From Halanaerobium polyolivorans (GTDB lineage: Bacteria; Bacillota; Halanaerobiia; Halanaerobiales; Halanaerobiaceae), in the NCBI RefSeq assembly GCF_020711195.1, contig NZ_JAJFAT010000006.1, positions 62,001-126,000 of the forward strand: a DNA stretch of 64,000 bases. The letters run 5' to 3'. The position numbers were made by a program, and so were the translations under genes. This document shows positions 36,337 through 45,235 of this stretch, in pieces (position 1 is the first letter of the stretch; every line of letters begins with the position of its first letter). Below the pieces are notes generated by a model. It searched no databases. It was not told the origin of the DNA and saw nothing but the letters and a program-made list of their open reading frames with translations.

Positions 36337-36765
36337 ATGAAGAAAAAACTTGAAGGCCATCAGCTTAAAAATACTTATTTTTTAAGACTGCAAAAAGGTG
36401 ATGATCTCCTGCAGAATTTAAGTCAAATTGCCAAAGAAAATGAGATTAAATTGGGCAGTATTAATGCTTTAGGTGCTGTTTTTAAGGTTGTTTTCTCTTA
36501 TTATGATCAGCAGCAGAGAGAGTATATTTCTCTTGAAAAGGAAGGCGATTTTGAAATATTAAATTTAAATGGCAATATTTCGCTTAAAGATGGTGAGCCA
36601 ATGGTTCATGCTCATATCATCTTAGCAGATCAGAATGGTAATAGCTTTGGTGGACATTTAGAAGAAGGAACAAAGGTCTTTGCTTCTGAAATCCAGATAG
36701 AGGAATTTAGCAAGCCAGATAAAAATAGAAAGTATGATCAAGCAACCGGACTAACACTTTGGTAA
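36337..36765 (+). CDS. PPC/DUF296 domain protein
   Basis: 142 residues, a single PPC (DUF296) domain with the conserved HAHIILADQNGNSFGGHL segment. In plants this domain accompanies AT-hooks; bacterial stand-alone members form trimers of unknown function and are sometimes called DNA-binding without proof. GTGAAAGG precedes the start; 4 nt after nth, probably co-transcribed. Confidence 0.85.
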   Translation: MKKKLEGHQLKNTYFLRLQKGDDLLQNLSQIAKENEIKLGSINALGAVFKVVFSYYDQQQREYISLEKEGDFEILNLNGNISLKDGEPMVHAHIILADQNGNSFGGHLEEGTKVFASEIQIEEFSKPDKNRKYDQATGLTLW

Positions 36766-36809
36766 CTAGGCACATATAAAATAATCCATTTGAACTGGAG
36801 GGAAAAAGA

Positions 36810-38123
36810 ATGAAGAAAATATTTGTTTTAGATACCAATGTCTTATTAAATAATCCCCGAGCCATCTTTAGTTTTGAAGATAATGAAGTGATAATTCCCC
36901 TAGCGGTTTTAGAAGAAATAGATAATTTAAAAACCCAGGGTTCTGATCTCGGTTATAATGCTAGAGAAACTTCGCGTTTACTAGAAGAGCTGAGAAATCA
37001 GGGAAATTTAGATAAAGGGGTTAAATTAGAAGGTGGTGGAGTGCTAAAAATCATCATAAATGGTGAACTCCGCCTACCAAAAGGGCTTAGCTCCAGTAAA
37101 ATGGATAACAGAATAATCTCAACTGCAATTGATATCATGGAAAAAAATCCTGACCGCAAGGTTATTATGGTTTCAGATGACATTAATTTAAGGTTGATTT
37201 GTGATGCTTATGGTTTAAGAGCAGAAGAGCACAGCTCTTCCCGCTTAAAAGAAGAAGAGATTTATTCAGGTTTTAGAGAATTATCAGTTAATTCAAAGTT
37301 GATCGATAAATTATTTGCCGAAAATAAACTGGCAGTTGAAGAATTAGAGCAAGAAGATAGAGATTCATTTTATCCCAATGAATTTTTACAGCTGAGCTCC
37401 AAAGATAAGCATAAAAATACCGCATTAACTCGTTTTGATGGGGAAAATTTACTTCCCCTAAAATACAATGATAAACAACCTGCTAAAATCAGGCCCCGCA
37501 ATCGCGAACAGCAGCTGGCAATGGAGCTTCTGCTTGATGATCAAATCAAACTTGCTACAATTTCTGGTAAAGCTGGTACAGGTAAAACCCTGCTTGCCAT
37601 TGCAGCTGGTTTAGCAAAGGTTGTGGATGAAAGTGTTTATAAAAAACTGCTTGTAGTTAGACCTGTAATGCCGATGGGTAAGGATATCGGTTACTTACCT
37701 GGTGATAAAGAGGAAAAAATGGCTCCCTGGATGCAGCCTATTTTTGATAATCTCGAATTTATTGTTCACCGTAATAATGACAGCAAATATGCCTATGAAA
37801 AACTTTTAAATTCAAAGCTGATTCAAATTGAAGCTTTGACCTATATCAGGGGTAGGTCTGTTCCAGAACAATTTATCATCATTGATGAAGCTCAAAACCT
37901 TTCTTTACATGAAGTAAAAACCATTGTAACCAGAGCCGGAGAAAATACTAAACTCGTTTTTACCGGTGACCCTTATCAAATTGATAATCCCTATTTGAAT
38001 TTTCATAAAAATGGTTTGAATTATTTAGCTCACAAATTCCATGATCAAAAAATATCAGGTCATATAATGTTAAAACAGGGCGAAAGATCAGAACTAGCTG
38101 AAATAGCTAGTAAACTTCTTTAA
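36810..38123 (+). CDS. PhoH family ATPase with N-terminal PIN domain
   Basis: 437 residues. Residues 1-~140 are a PIN ribonuclease domain (VLDTNVLLNNP with the first acidic residues), and the C-terminal half is PhoH-like ATPase with SGKAGTGKTLLA (Walker A) and FIIIDEAQNLS (Walker B). The architecture is that of YlaK/PhoH2, for which RNA helicase and nuclease activity is reported in other bacteria. GGAGGGA precedes the ATG. Confidence 0.9.
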   Translation: MKKIFVLDTNVLLNNPRAIFSFEDNEVIIPLAVLEEIDNLKTQGSDLGYNARETSRLLEELRNQGNLDKGVKLEGGGVLKIIINGELRLPKGLSSSKMDNRIISTAIDIMEKNPDRKVIMVSDDINLRLICDAYGLRAEEHSSSRLKEEEIYSGFRELSVNSKLIDKLFAENKLAVEELEQEDRDSFYPNEFLQLSSKDKHKNTALTRFDGENLLPLKYNDKQPAKIRPRNREQQLAMELLLDDQIKLATISGKAGTGKTLLAIAAGLAKVVDESVYKKLLVVRPVMPMGKDIGYLPGDKEEKMAPWMQPIFDNLEFIVHRNNDSKYAYEKLLNSKLIQIEALTYIRGRSVPEQFIIIDEAQNLSLHEVKTIVTRAGENTKLVFTGDPYQIDNPYLNFHKNGLNYLAHKFHDQKISGHIMLKQGERSELAEIASKLL

Positions 38124-38141
38124 CTAATGGAGATGTATTTA

Positions 38142-40244
38142 ATGAAAAAGATTTTTAGATTAATAATTATTACAACATTTTTAACCGGGTTATTAATTCC
38201 AGGCTTTAACCATTTCCTAAATCAACAGCCTGGAGATAATATTACTTTTTCTCAGGAAAATATAGAGAGAAGAATAGCTCAATATTCAGCTGAAGCAGTT
38301 GAAGCTTTTTATGCTGCAAACTATCAAACCGCTGTAAATTACTATGAAGAGATACTTGAGCTTGATCCTTTCAACTTGGAAAGCAGACGCAACCTGGCTG
38401 TAATTTATAATGATAAAAATGATTTGCTAAGTGAAAATAGAGAGTTGTTAAAGACCGCTATTTTATCCAATCGAGCAGCAGATATTATAGAACTGGCAGT
38501 TAGTTTTTATAAGTTAAATAATGCTCAGGCAGCAAATTATCTACTGCAGAATATGATAGAAGCTGAAGATATAATATCTAAGCGAGATCAATATCAAAAA
38601 TATTATTATTTAATTAAATCACAGCTAGAATTAGATAAATTAGCTGAGGCAGAAGGATTTTTAAAACAGCTGGAAGGACTTAATCTTAATCGGGCTCAAG
38701 TAAAGTTGCTCAGAGCTGAGTTAAATCAAAAGCTTGGTAATTACTATCAGGCTTATGAGGACTTAAATAATTCCTACCAGGCTGATAGGACCCAGAATTA
38801 TCTTTTTAGAGAAATGGCCTTAATGCTGGAAAAAGCAGGTGAAGATGTTAAGGCATATGATCACTGGCAGAGAAGCCTTTCTTTTGGCTTATATATAGAT
38901 GAAGCTAATCAAAGAATCGATTATTATCAAGAGCATTATCCTTATTTAAGGCCTGATGATGAGGAAGAAAAAAGAGAAGAGATAAATCCATTTATTTTAG
39001 AAGCTAATTGGCAGGATATAGAAGAGCTAGAAACAGAAACAGAGGTTGAGCTTTTAAGAATCGGGCTCAGTTCTGGCAATCGAACTTTATTATTCCAGTA
39101 TTCTGATCCTTTTTCAATTATATATCAAGGTAAGATTCTATTTAATGGTGAGGCTAGAAAAAACTATTTACTGGAGATTGATGATAATTCTTTAACTATT
39201 AGTGATGGAGAGCAAAAAGTTCAATTTGGTAGACTTGAAAATGAATATCAGCTTTACAGTGAAGCAGATAATTCTTCATTTTATGTTTATAATGTAGAAT
39301 ATGGTCAGGGTTATTTCTGGCAGGGTAGAGCAGACAGACAATATAGAGGAGATATGATTATCAAAGGAGCTGAAAACAGCTTTACTTTGATAAATGAGCT
39401 TGATCTTACAGCCTATCTTTTATCTGTAGTGCCATCTGAAATATATTCTAGTTGGCCTGAAGAATCCCTTAAAGCTCAAGCAGTTGCAGCTAGAAGCTAT
39501 ACTCTAAGTAATCTCGGGCGTCACAGTGGTGAAGGTTATGATCTCTGTTCTACAGTTCACTGTGCAGCTTATAATGGGGTAGGTAATGAAAATCCAAGAA
39601 CCTCTAATGCTGTTTTGGCAACCAGAGGAGAAAGTGTATATTATGGAGATAGAATTATAGAGGCTGTATTCAGCAGTAATAGTGGAGGCTTTACTGAACG
39701 TAGTGATGAGATTTGGGTTGCAGATCTACCTTATTTAAGGGGAGCAAATCAAATGAAAGGTGAAAACTTTGATTTTCCACTTCCTCCAGCAGAACTTAAA
39801 GAATGGCTCAAAAATGATCCCCCTTCTTATTCTAGAGATTTCAACAGCAGCAGTTATCGCTGGCAGGTCAAAGTTCCTGTTTCTGTTATTGAAGATAGAA
39901 CCGAGCTGGGTAAAATAAAAAATATTGAGGTTTTAAAAAGAGCTACAGGTGGTACAATAACTTCACTTAGAATAGTTGGTGAAGATGCTAGTAGAGAGTT
40001 CAACTCTTCTCAAATTAGAAGGGTTTTAGGCGGATTAAGAAGCAGCCGCTTTAAATTTAACAGTATAATGGATAGTAATGGCTATTTAAAAGAATTAAAT
40101 ATCTATGGTTCTGGTTGGGGACACAATCTTGGGATGGATCAATCAGCAGCAGCTGGAATGGCAGCTGAAGGCTGGAATTATAGCCAGATTATCAGCCACT
40201 TTTATCCTGGAGTTGAAATCAGAGAATATAACAACAATAATTAA
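38142..40244 (+). CDS. Secreted TPR plus SpoIID/LytB-domain protein
   Basis: 700 residues from ATG 38142, using GGAGATG as ribosome site; ATG 38127 overlaps that site. A signal anchor (about 5-22), TPR repeats (about 55-260), an acidic spacer and a C-terminal SpoIID domain with DLTAYLLSVVPSEI, KAQAVAARSYTL and the final GSGWGHNLGMDQSAAAGMA. SpoIID enzymes cut denuded glycan strands; the same domain occurs in non-sporulating bacteria. The TPR extension suggests a scaffold role in wall remodelling, which is inference. Confidence 0.85.
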   Translation: MKKIFRLIIITTFLTGLLIPGFNHFLNQQPGDNITFSQENIERRIAQYSAEAVEAFYAANYQTAVNYYEEILELDPFNLESRRNLAVIYNDKNDLLSENRELLKTAILSNRAADIIELAVSFYKLNNAQAANYLLQNMIEAEDIISKRDQYQKYYYLIKSQLELDKLAEAEGFLKQLEGLNLNRAQVKLLRAELNQKLGNYYQAYEDLNNSYQADRTQNYLFREMALMLEKAGEDVKAYDHWQRSLSFGLYIDEANQRIDYYQEHYPYLRPDDEEEKREEINPFILEANWQDIEELETETEVELLRIGLSSGNRTLLFQYSDPFSIIYQGKILFNGEARKNYLLEIDDNSLTISDGEQKVQFGRLENEYQLYSEADNSSFYVYNVEYGQGYFWQGRADRQYRGDMIIKGAENSFTLINELDLTAYLLSVVPSEIYSSWPEESLKAQAVAARSYTLSNLGRHSGEGYDLCSTVHCAAYNGVGNENPRTSNAVLATRGESVYYGDRIIEAVFSSNSGGFTERSDEIWVADLPYLRGANQMKGENFDFPLPPAELKEWLKNDPPSYSRDFNSSSYRWQVKVPVSVIEDRTELGKIKNIEVLKRATGGTITSLRIVGEDASREFNSSQIRRVLGGLRSSRFKFNSIMDSNGYLKELNIYGSGWGHNLGMDQSAAAGMAAEGWNYSQIISHFYPGVEIREYNNNN

Positions 40245-40256
40245 ATATTTATTTTT

Positions 40257-40287
40257 GTTCTTGCTGGGGGTTAACTTCAGCAAGAAC
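40257..40287 (+). terminator. Hairpin after the SpoIID-domain gene
   Basis: Ten-bp perfect arms GTTCTTGCTG (40257-40266) and CAGCAAGAAC (40278-40287) around 11 nt. No T run follows on either strand, so it is a weak terminator candidate or an mRNA 3' end stabiliser. Confidence 0.5.
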
Positions 40288-40316
40288 TTGCGTTTAAGAA
40301 GAGATTTGTATATAAT
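40288..40316 (+). promoter_or_regulatory. Promoter of the ECF S-component gene
   Basis: TTGCGT (40288-40293), 17 nt, TATAAT (40311-40316), right behind the hairpin. The leader of about 80 nt shows no FMN riboswitch features. Confidence 0.75.
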
Positions 40317-40405
40317 TAATATTGTGAAAAATAAATATGATTATTACTATTGAGCAGCTTAGTTTTCTTATATTTTAAAAATATTATTTCGAAATGAGGT
40401 CTATA

Positions 40406-40960
40406 ATGGAAGTTAAGAAAATAACCAATATTGCTGTTTTATCAGCTTTTTCACTTGTTTTAATGTTATTAGTTCGTTTTCCTTTATTTTTACCATTTTT
40501 AATTTATGAGCCTGGTGATGTTCCAATTTTAATAATAGCCTTTTTATATGGCCCAGGTCCAGCTCTTGCTTCAACCTTTATCCTTGCTATATTGATGGCA
40601 GTATTTACAGGTTTAGGGGGACCTTTTGGTGCTTTTATGCATTTTTTATCTACCGGAACTTTTGCAGCAATTGCTGGCTATTTTTATCAAAAACACCACA
40701 GCCGCAGTGGAGCTATTAAAGGTTTAATATTGGGTTCAACTGCAATGGTTATAGTAATGGCTTTTGCAAACCTATTTTTAAACCCTATTTTTTATGGAAT
40801 TCCCAGAGAGCAGGTTAGGCAGATGATGCTGCCGGGGATTATTCCTTTTAATCTAACAAAGGCTTTTTTAAATTCAGCAATAACAGTTTTGGTCTATAAA
40901 AAACTGGCTAATTTCTTGCGCAAAAAAGGTTTGATAAAAGCAGTAGAAAAAATCAACTAA
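40406..40960 (+). CDS. ECF transporter S component, RibU-like
   Basis: 184 residues from ATG 40406 (ATGAGGT, containing GAGG, is 5-6 nt upstream). Polytopic S component with the PFLIYEPGDVPILIIAF segment, resembling the riboflavin binder RibU (which usually has YEPSDVP). Would deliver a vitamin together with a shared EcfA/EcfT module encoded elsewhere. Riboflavin is the favoured substrate but not certain. Confidence 0.8.
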   Translation: MEVKKITNIAVLSAFSLVLMLLVRFPLFLPFLIYEPGDVPILIIAFLYGPGPALASTFILAILMAVFTGLGGPFGAFMHFLSTGTFAAIAGYFYQKHHSRSGAIKGLILGSTAMVIVMAFANLFLNPIFYGIPREQVRQMMLPGIIPFNLTKAFLNSAITVLVYKKLANFLRKKGLIKAVEKIN

Positions 40961-40962
40961 GT

Positions 40963-40991
40963 TTGACAAAAATGATCTCCTGAGATAAAAT
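40963..40991 (+). promoter_or_regulatory. Promoter of the PhnP-like hydrolase gene
   Basis: TTGACA (40963-40968), 17-nt spacer, TAAAAT (40986-40991), 23 nt before the TTG start. Confidence 0.75.
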
Positions 40992-41014
40992 TTATAGGGA
41001 AGGGAGCTGTTAGT

Positions 41015-41770
41015 TTGCAGATAACATTTTTAGGAACCGGAACCTCCCACGGAGTTCCTGTTATAGCCTGTGATTGTGAGACCTGTCAATCAAATAATCC
41101 AAAAAACAAAAGAAACCGAACTTCAATTTATGTTAAAAGCAGTAAATACAATTTATTAATAGATACCCCACCTGAAATGAGACTGCAGTTATTAGAAAAT
41201 GAGATCAAAGATGTAGATTCTCTTTTAATGACCCATGCACATGCAGATCATATTATGGGATTTGATGATATCAGAGCTCTTAATTGGTATCAAAATAAAG
41301 CGATGCCTGTTTATTCAGATCAGCAAACCCTTGCTCACATTAGAAGGATTTTCCCCTATATATTTTCAGGAAATAATGCAGGTGGAGTGCCCCAGGTTAT
41401 CTTAAAAGAGGCAGCAGAGAGTTTTAAACTGGGAGATTTGAAGATAAAAGCTGTGCCAATTTATCACGGCAAAAATAAAATTTTAGCTTATAGAATCAAT
41501 AATTTTGCTTATTTAACAGACTGCAGCAAAATACCTGAACAATCTTTTGAACTTTTAGCAGGGATAGAGTATGCTGCAATTGATGCTTTAAGATATACCG
41601 AGCATCCCACTCATATGTCTGTTGATCAAGCTGTAGAGCTTGTCAATAAACTGGACTTAAAACACGGCTATTTAACTCATATTTCACACAGGCTTGAACA
41701 TCAAGAGTTAGCAGAATATTTACCTAAAAATGTTAGCCCTGCTTATGATGGCTTAACGATTGAAGTTTAA
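41015..41770 (+). CDS. MBL-fold metallohydrolase, PhnP-like
   Basis: 251 residues from TTG 41015 (AAGGGAG 8 nt upstream). Beta-lactamase fold with THAHADHIMGFDD metal-binding motif, a CDCETC cluster near residue 20 that is the structural zinc site of PhnP, and late conserved His residues (HPTHMSVD, HISHR). PhnP cleaves cyclic phosphodiesters; here there are no phosphonate genes, so a cyclic nucleotide or tRNA-related role is possible. Confidence 0.85.
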   Translation: MQITFLGTGTSHGVPVIACDCETCQSNNPKNKRNRTSIYVKSSKYNLLIDTPPEMRLQLLENEIKDVDSLLMTHAHADHIMGFDDIRALNWYQNKAMPVYSDQQTLAHIRRIFPYIFSGNNAGGVPQVILKEAAESFKLGDLKIKAVPIYHGKNKILAYRINNFAYLTDCSKIPEQSFELLAGIEYAAIDALRYTEHPTHMSVDQAVELVNKLDLKHGYLTHISHRLEHQELAEYLPKNVSPAYDGLTIEV

Positions 41771-41805
41771 TTACAAAATAAAAGTTATTTTTAAAGGTGA
41801 TCATT

Positions 41806-42291
41806 TTGAATATTGTGCTTGTAGAACCAGAAATACCACAAAACACCGGTAATATTGCCAGAACCTGTGCAGTTACAGATTCTGCTCTGCATCTGATTAG
41901 ACCACTTGGCTTTTCAACTTCAGATAAGCATTTAAAAAGAGCTGGTCTTGATTACTGGCATAAATTAGATATTAGTTATTATGATTCTTTGGCTGAATTT
42001 TTCAAGCAAAATAAAGGTGGGAGATTTTTTTATGCAACAACCAAAGCTCCAAAATCCTACCATGAGATGAATTATCAAGCTGATGATTATTTTCTATTTG
42101 GTAAAGAAACTGCCGGTCTTCCCGAAACTTTACTCAAAGATAATCTAGAATATTGTATTAGAATCCCTATGAAAGACAGTTTGCGCTCCTTAAATCTTGC
42201 CAATTCTGTCTCAATAATCATTTATGAGGCATTAAGACAAAATAATTTTAATAATTTAAATAAAAAAGGTAGATTCAAAAAGGAAATATAG
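41806..42291 (+). CDS. trmL: tRNA (cytidine/uridine-34-2'-O)-methyltransferase
   Basis: 161 residues from TTG 41806 (AAAGGTGA 7 nt upstream; a GTG at 41797 is inside the site). SPOUT methyltransferase with NTGNIARTCAVT, LFGKETAGLPE and IPMKDSLRSLNLANSVSI, the trefoil-knot SAM site. Methylates the wobble ribose of tRNA-Leu isoacceptors. Confidence 0.92.
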   Translation: MNIVLVEPEIPQNTGNIARTCAVTDSALHLIRPLGFSTSDKHLKRAGLDYWHKLDISYYDSLAEFFKQNKGGRFFYATTKAPKSYHEMNYQADDYFLFGKETAGLPETLLKDNLEYCIRIPMKDSLRSLNLANSVSIIIYEALRQNNFNNLNKKGRFKKEI

Positions 42292-42337
42292 TCTTTATCT
42301 AGAAATATATAGTTAGAGTTGTGAAAGGAGGGGAGAA

Positions 42338-43570
42338 ATGGAAAAAAGTCGATTTAATAGGATTTTAATAATTTTAGTAATTTTGCTTTTGGCTTTTAGT
42401 TTCAGTACTTTTGCCTATAATTTAAGATTAAATAATCGGGGAAGTGAAGTTCTAGAAGTGCAGAAGTATTTAGCAGAACTGGGTTATGAGCTTTCAACGG
42501 ATGGGATTTTTGGTAGCGGAACTGAAGAAGCAGTTAAAGACTTTCAGAGGAGTAATAACTTAACGGTTGATGGTATAGTTGGCAGAGAGACTTACCAGGT
42601 ACTAAAAAATTCTTTCGTTGAAAAAGTGTCATATGAGTTATACATAGTTAGTCGAGGAGATTCTCTTTCTAATATTGCAAACAGCCGTAATTTAACTGTT
42701 TCAGAAATTAAAAATTTTAACAAATTAACTTCTGAAAGAATTAATTATGGGCAGACTTTAAAAATACCGGTAGAAGCTATTGGTGGTAATGATCAAAAGC
42801 AAGAAGCTGAAAGTTCTACTTATACAGTCAGGAGAGGTGATACACTCTCCCAGATTGCAAATAGAAATAATCTTAAGGTAGAGGATATTATTGCTAAAAA
42901 TAATATCAGTTCAGACTTTATTAGAGAAGGTCAGGAACTAAGACTTCCTAACTCAACAAATAGTCAGCAGAGCTCAAATAATAGAGATAATAGTAGTGGA
43001 AGTTCTGAAAATAATTTGAAACATGAAGTTCAACCTGGAGAATCTTTAAGTGTTATTGCTCAACAATATGGTACAAGAACATCAGATATTAGAGCAAATA
43101 ATGATCTTCAGGGTGATAGAATTTATGCTGGACAGGAATTAGTAATTAAAGGTGCCAGTAGATCAGGACCAATTCGATTAGAAAAAGGTTCTATAATCTG
43201 GCCTGTTAGAGGGAGAGTAACTTCAGAGTTTGGTTGGAGGGATCATCCGGTAAATAATGAGAGATCATTTCATAATGGACTTGATATTGCTGTTCCAACA
43301 GGAACTGATATAAAAGCTGCAGCTTCAGGTCAGGTGACACATAGTGGCTGGATGAATGGTTTCGGTTATACTGTGGTTATTGATCATGGTAATAATATAG
43401 AAACCCTTTATGGACATAACTCTAGATTATTAGTTTCTAGGGGTGAAAATGTTCAACAAGGACAGAGAATAGCTCTTTCTGGTAATACGGGAATGAGTAC
43501 AGGCCCTCACCTTCATTTTGGGGTTTTAAGAAATGACGAACCCTTAGATCCAAGAAAATACTTACCTTAA
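42338..43570 (+). CDS. Secreted M23 peptidase with peptidoglycan-binding and three LysM domains
   Basis: 410 residues. Signal peptide or anchor (about 8-26), a PG_binding_1 domain (about 29-84), three LysM modules (about 104-148, 163-206, 231-274; each Y/H-x-V-x-x-G-D/E-S/T-L), and a C-terminal M23 endopeptidase with RDHPVN, FHNGLDIAVP and HLHFGV zinc residues. Probably hydrolyses cell-wall cross-links. AAGGAGGGG precedes the ATG; a terminator follows. Confidence 0.92.
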   Translation: MEKSRFNRILIILVILLLAFSFSTFAYNLRLNNRGSEVLEVQKYLAELGYELSTDGIFGSGTEEAVKDFQRSNNLTVDGIVGRETYQVLKNSFVEKVSYELYIVSRGDSLSNIANSRNLTVSEIKNFNKLTSERINYGQTLKIPVEAIGGNDQKQEAESSTYTVRRGDTLSQIANRNNLKVEDIIAKNNISSDFIREGQELRLPNSTNSQQSSNNRDNSSGSSENNLKHEVQPGESLSVIAQQYGTRTSDIRANNDLQGDRIYAGQELVIKGASRSGPIRLEKGSIIWPVRGRVTSEFGWRDHPVNNERSFHNGLDIAVPTGTDIKAAASGQVTHSGWMNGFGYTVVIDHGNNIETLYGHNSRLLVSRGENVQQGQRIALSGNTGMSTGPHLHFGVLRNDEPLDPRKYLP

Positions 43571-43578
43571 AAAATATT

Positions 43579-43626
43579 AGCAAAGATATAAGCAGGCAAA
43601 AATGTCTGCTTATATTGCTTTTTTTC
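43579..43626 (+). terminator. Terminator after the M23 peptidase gene
   Basis: Ten-bp arms ATATAAGCAG (43586-43595) and CTGCTTATAT (43606-43615), with AGCAA/TTGCT just outside, followed by T residues up to 43625. Confidence 0.9.
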
Positions 43627-43655
43627 TTGACAAGTATTAAAATGGGTGATATTAT
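43627..43655 (+). promoter_or_regulatory. Promoter of the first tRNA operon
   Basis: TTGACA (43627-43632), 17 nt, TATTAT (43650-43655), 22 nt before tRNA-Lys. Confidence 0.8.
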
Positions 43656-43676
43656 ATAAACTGTCGCTGGTTAAAT

Positions 43677-43752
43677 GGGCCATTAGCTCAGTTGGTAGAG
43701 CACCTGACTTTTAATCAGGTTGTCGGAGGTTCGATTCCTCCATGGCTCACCA
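43677..43752 (+). tRNA. tRNA-Lys (TTT)
   Basis: 76 nt cloverleaf, acceptor GGGCCAT/ATGGCTC with one G-T pair, anticodon TTT in CTTTTAA, T loop TTCGATT, encoded CCA. Confidence 0.95.
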
Positions 43753-43760
43753 TTTATTGA

Positions 43761-43837
43761 CGCGGGGTGGAGCAGTCCGGTAGCTCGTCAGGCTCATAAT
43801 CTGGAGGTCGTCGGTTCGAATCCGGCCCCCGCAACCA
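43761..43837 (+). tRNA. Initiator tRNA-fMet (CAT)
   Basis: 77 nt, encoded CCA, anticodon CAT. C1 is unpaired against A at the acceptor end (CGCGGGG/CCCCGCA), the mark of initiator tRNA. Confidence 0.94.
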
Positions 43838-43862
43838 TTTTTATTTTTTTAAACTTAAATAG

Positions 43863-43938
43863 GGTGAGATAGCTCAGTTGGTAGAGCAGTGGATTGAAAA
43901 TCCACGTGTCGACAGTTCGATTCTGTCTCTCACCACCA
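43863..43938 (+). tRNA. tRNA-Phe (GAA), copy 1
   Basis: 76 nt, acceptor GGTGAGA/TCTCACC, anticodon GAA, encoded CCA. Identical to the copy at 59999-60074. Confidence 0.95.
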
Positions 43939-43948
43939 TTTCGTAATT

Positions 43949-43977
43949 AAGGCAGGCAGTAGCTTGTCTTTTTTTTA
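43949..43977 (+). terminator. Terminator of the first tRNA operon
   Basis: Hairpin AGGCA/TGTCT with inner GC/GC pairs followed by eight T residues (43969-43976). Confidence 0.7.
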
Positions 43978-44024
43978 TTTAAGATAAGAAAAAAATACCA
44001 CAATTTTAAATCTCAGCCTACTCC

Positions 44025-44085
44025 TTGACACTTAAAAAAGATTAATTTATAATTAAATAAGCCTTTACTTTGCTGTGCTAAAGTA
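44025..44085 (+). promoter_or_regulatory. Consensus promoter and 5' hairpin of the YkvI-etfBA-glcD operon
   Basis: Perfect TTGACA (44025-44030), 17 nt, perfect TATAAT (44048-44053). At the expected RNA 5' end is TACTTT/AAAGTA (44066-44071 and 44080-44085) around an 8-nt loop, which may act as an operator or stabilise the mRNA. Confidence 0.8.
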
Positions 44086-44130
44086 GGGTCAATAAATATT
44101 TTCAAATAATTTAGTAGAGGAGTTTGAGTA

Positions 44131-45231
44131 GTGGAGAAAAGTAAATTTGCAGTTCCGGTTTTTTTAAGTGTAGCTTTTGTTTGGTTTACAACTCATTTTG
44201 GTGGTGGTTTTGCTTCAGGTAGGCAGGCAGCAGAATTTTTTGTCATGCATGGTTGGTATTCTGTATTTACTCCTATTTTAGCAATGGGAATAGATGCCAT
44301 AATTTTTTATTATGCCTGGGATTTCAGTGTAGTTAACAAGACATATGATTACAGAAGTTGGACAGATGAGTTTTATTATCCATATCACAAAATTTTTTCT
44401 AATTTATATGAAATAATTTTTGTTATGACAATGGGAGTAGCAACAGCAGTTGCTTTTGCAACAGGTGGTAGTACAATTGAATCTGCATTAGGAACACCTT
44501 ATTTACCTAATACAATTATTATTGCAGTAATAATCTTTTTTCTCACTATTTTTGGGGCAAAGGTTGTTAGAAAGGCAGCAACTTACATAGGTATAGCAAT
44601 AATTATTGGTGTAATTGTGGTTTATGGGGCAAATGCAGTTGCCAGTTTTCCCAGAATAATAGCAGTAATATCTGATCAAACTGCAAAAACTAATGTCTGG
44701 TCAGCCTTATGGAGTATGCTGCTTTATGCCAGTTTTCAAGCGATTGCAGTTGGAGCATATGTAGCAGTAGCAGATGTATTAGAAACTAGAGAAGATGCTC
44801 TAAAAGCAGCCTGGGCTGGCTTTGTCATTAATGGAGTTTTACTAACTTTAGCTTCATTAACTGTTTTAGCTTATTATCCGGATATTTTGGAAATTCCAGT
44901 TCCTACAATTTTTGTGGTTAATAATGGAGTTGGGGGAGCTCTAGCAGAAAATGTTATTTCTACCTTGATTATTTTAGGTGTTATTTCAACCGGGGTTAAT
45001 TTTGTTTTTGGAGGAGTTAAGAGAATTATTGCCTGGTGGCCTAATGATAATACAGGCCGCAGCCATTCTATATTTGCCTCTTTAGTCTTTGTAGTATTAA
45101 CCTGGTCTATAGCCCGTTTTGGTCTGATTCCACTGGTGGCTAGAGGATATGGCTTTTTAGGATATTTAGGTATACCAGTTCTAATTATCCCGGTATTTTA
45201 TAGATTAATCAAAAGAAGATTTGGGAGTTGA
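44131..45231 (+). CDS. YkvI-family membrane protein (LeuT-fold carrier)
   Basis: 366 residues from GTG 44131 with GAGGAG upstream. About ten transmembrane helices, beginning with a THFGGGFASGRQ break in helix 1, as in LeuT/APC-fold carriers. The YkvI family is not well characterised. It ends 4 nt before etfB, so the two are tightly coupled; uptake or export of a 2-hydroxyacid substrate for the GlcD/Etf complex is a reasonable but unproven idea. Confidence 0.8.
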   Translation: MEKSKFAVPVFLSVAFVWFTTHFGGGFASGRQAAEFFVMHGWYSVFTPILAMGIDAIIFYYAWDFSVVNKTYDYRSWTDEFYYPYHKIFSNLYEIIFVMTMGVATAVAFATGGSTIESALGTPYLPNTIIIAVIIFFLTIFGAKVVRKAATYIGIAIIIGVIVVYGANAVASFPRIIAVISDQTAKTNVWSALWSMLLYASFQAIAVGAYVAVADVLETREDALKAAWAGFVINGVLLTLASLTVLAYYPDILEIPVPTIFVVNNGVGGALAENVISTLIILGVISTGVNFVFGGVKRIIAWWPNDNTGRSHSIFASLVFVVLTWSIARFGLIPLVARGYGFLGYLGIPVLIIPVFYRLIKRRFGS

Positions 45232-45235
45232 TAGC

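Noticed and set aside
40105-40353. 82-codon plus-strand ORF overlapping the end of the SpoIID-domain gene
   Set aside because: It lies mostly inside the coding sequence in another frame, has no ribosome site, and runs through the hairpin and the promoter that follow.
40317-40405. FMN riboswitch upstream of the RibU-like gene
   Set aside because: The leader is only about 80 nt, very AT-rich, and shows none of the conserved RFN helices or loops.
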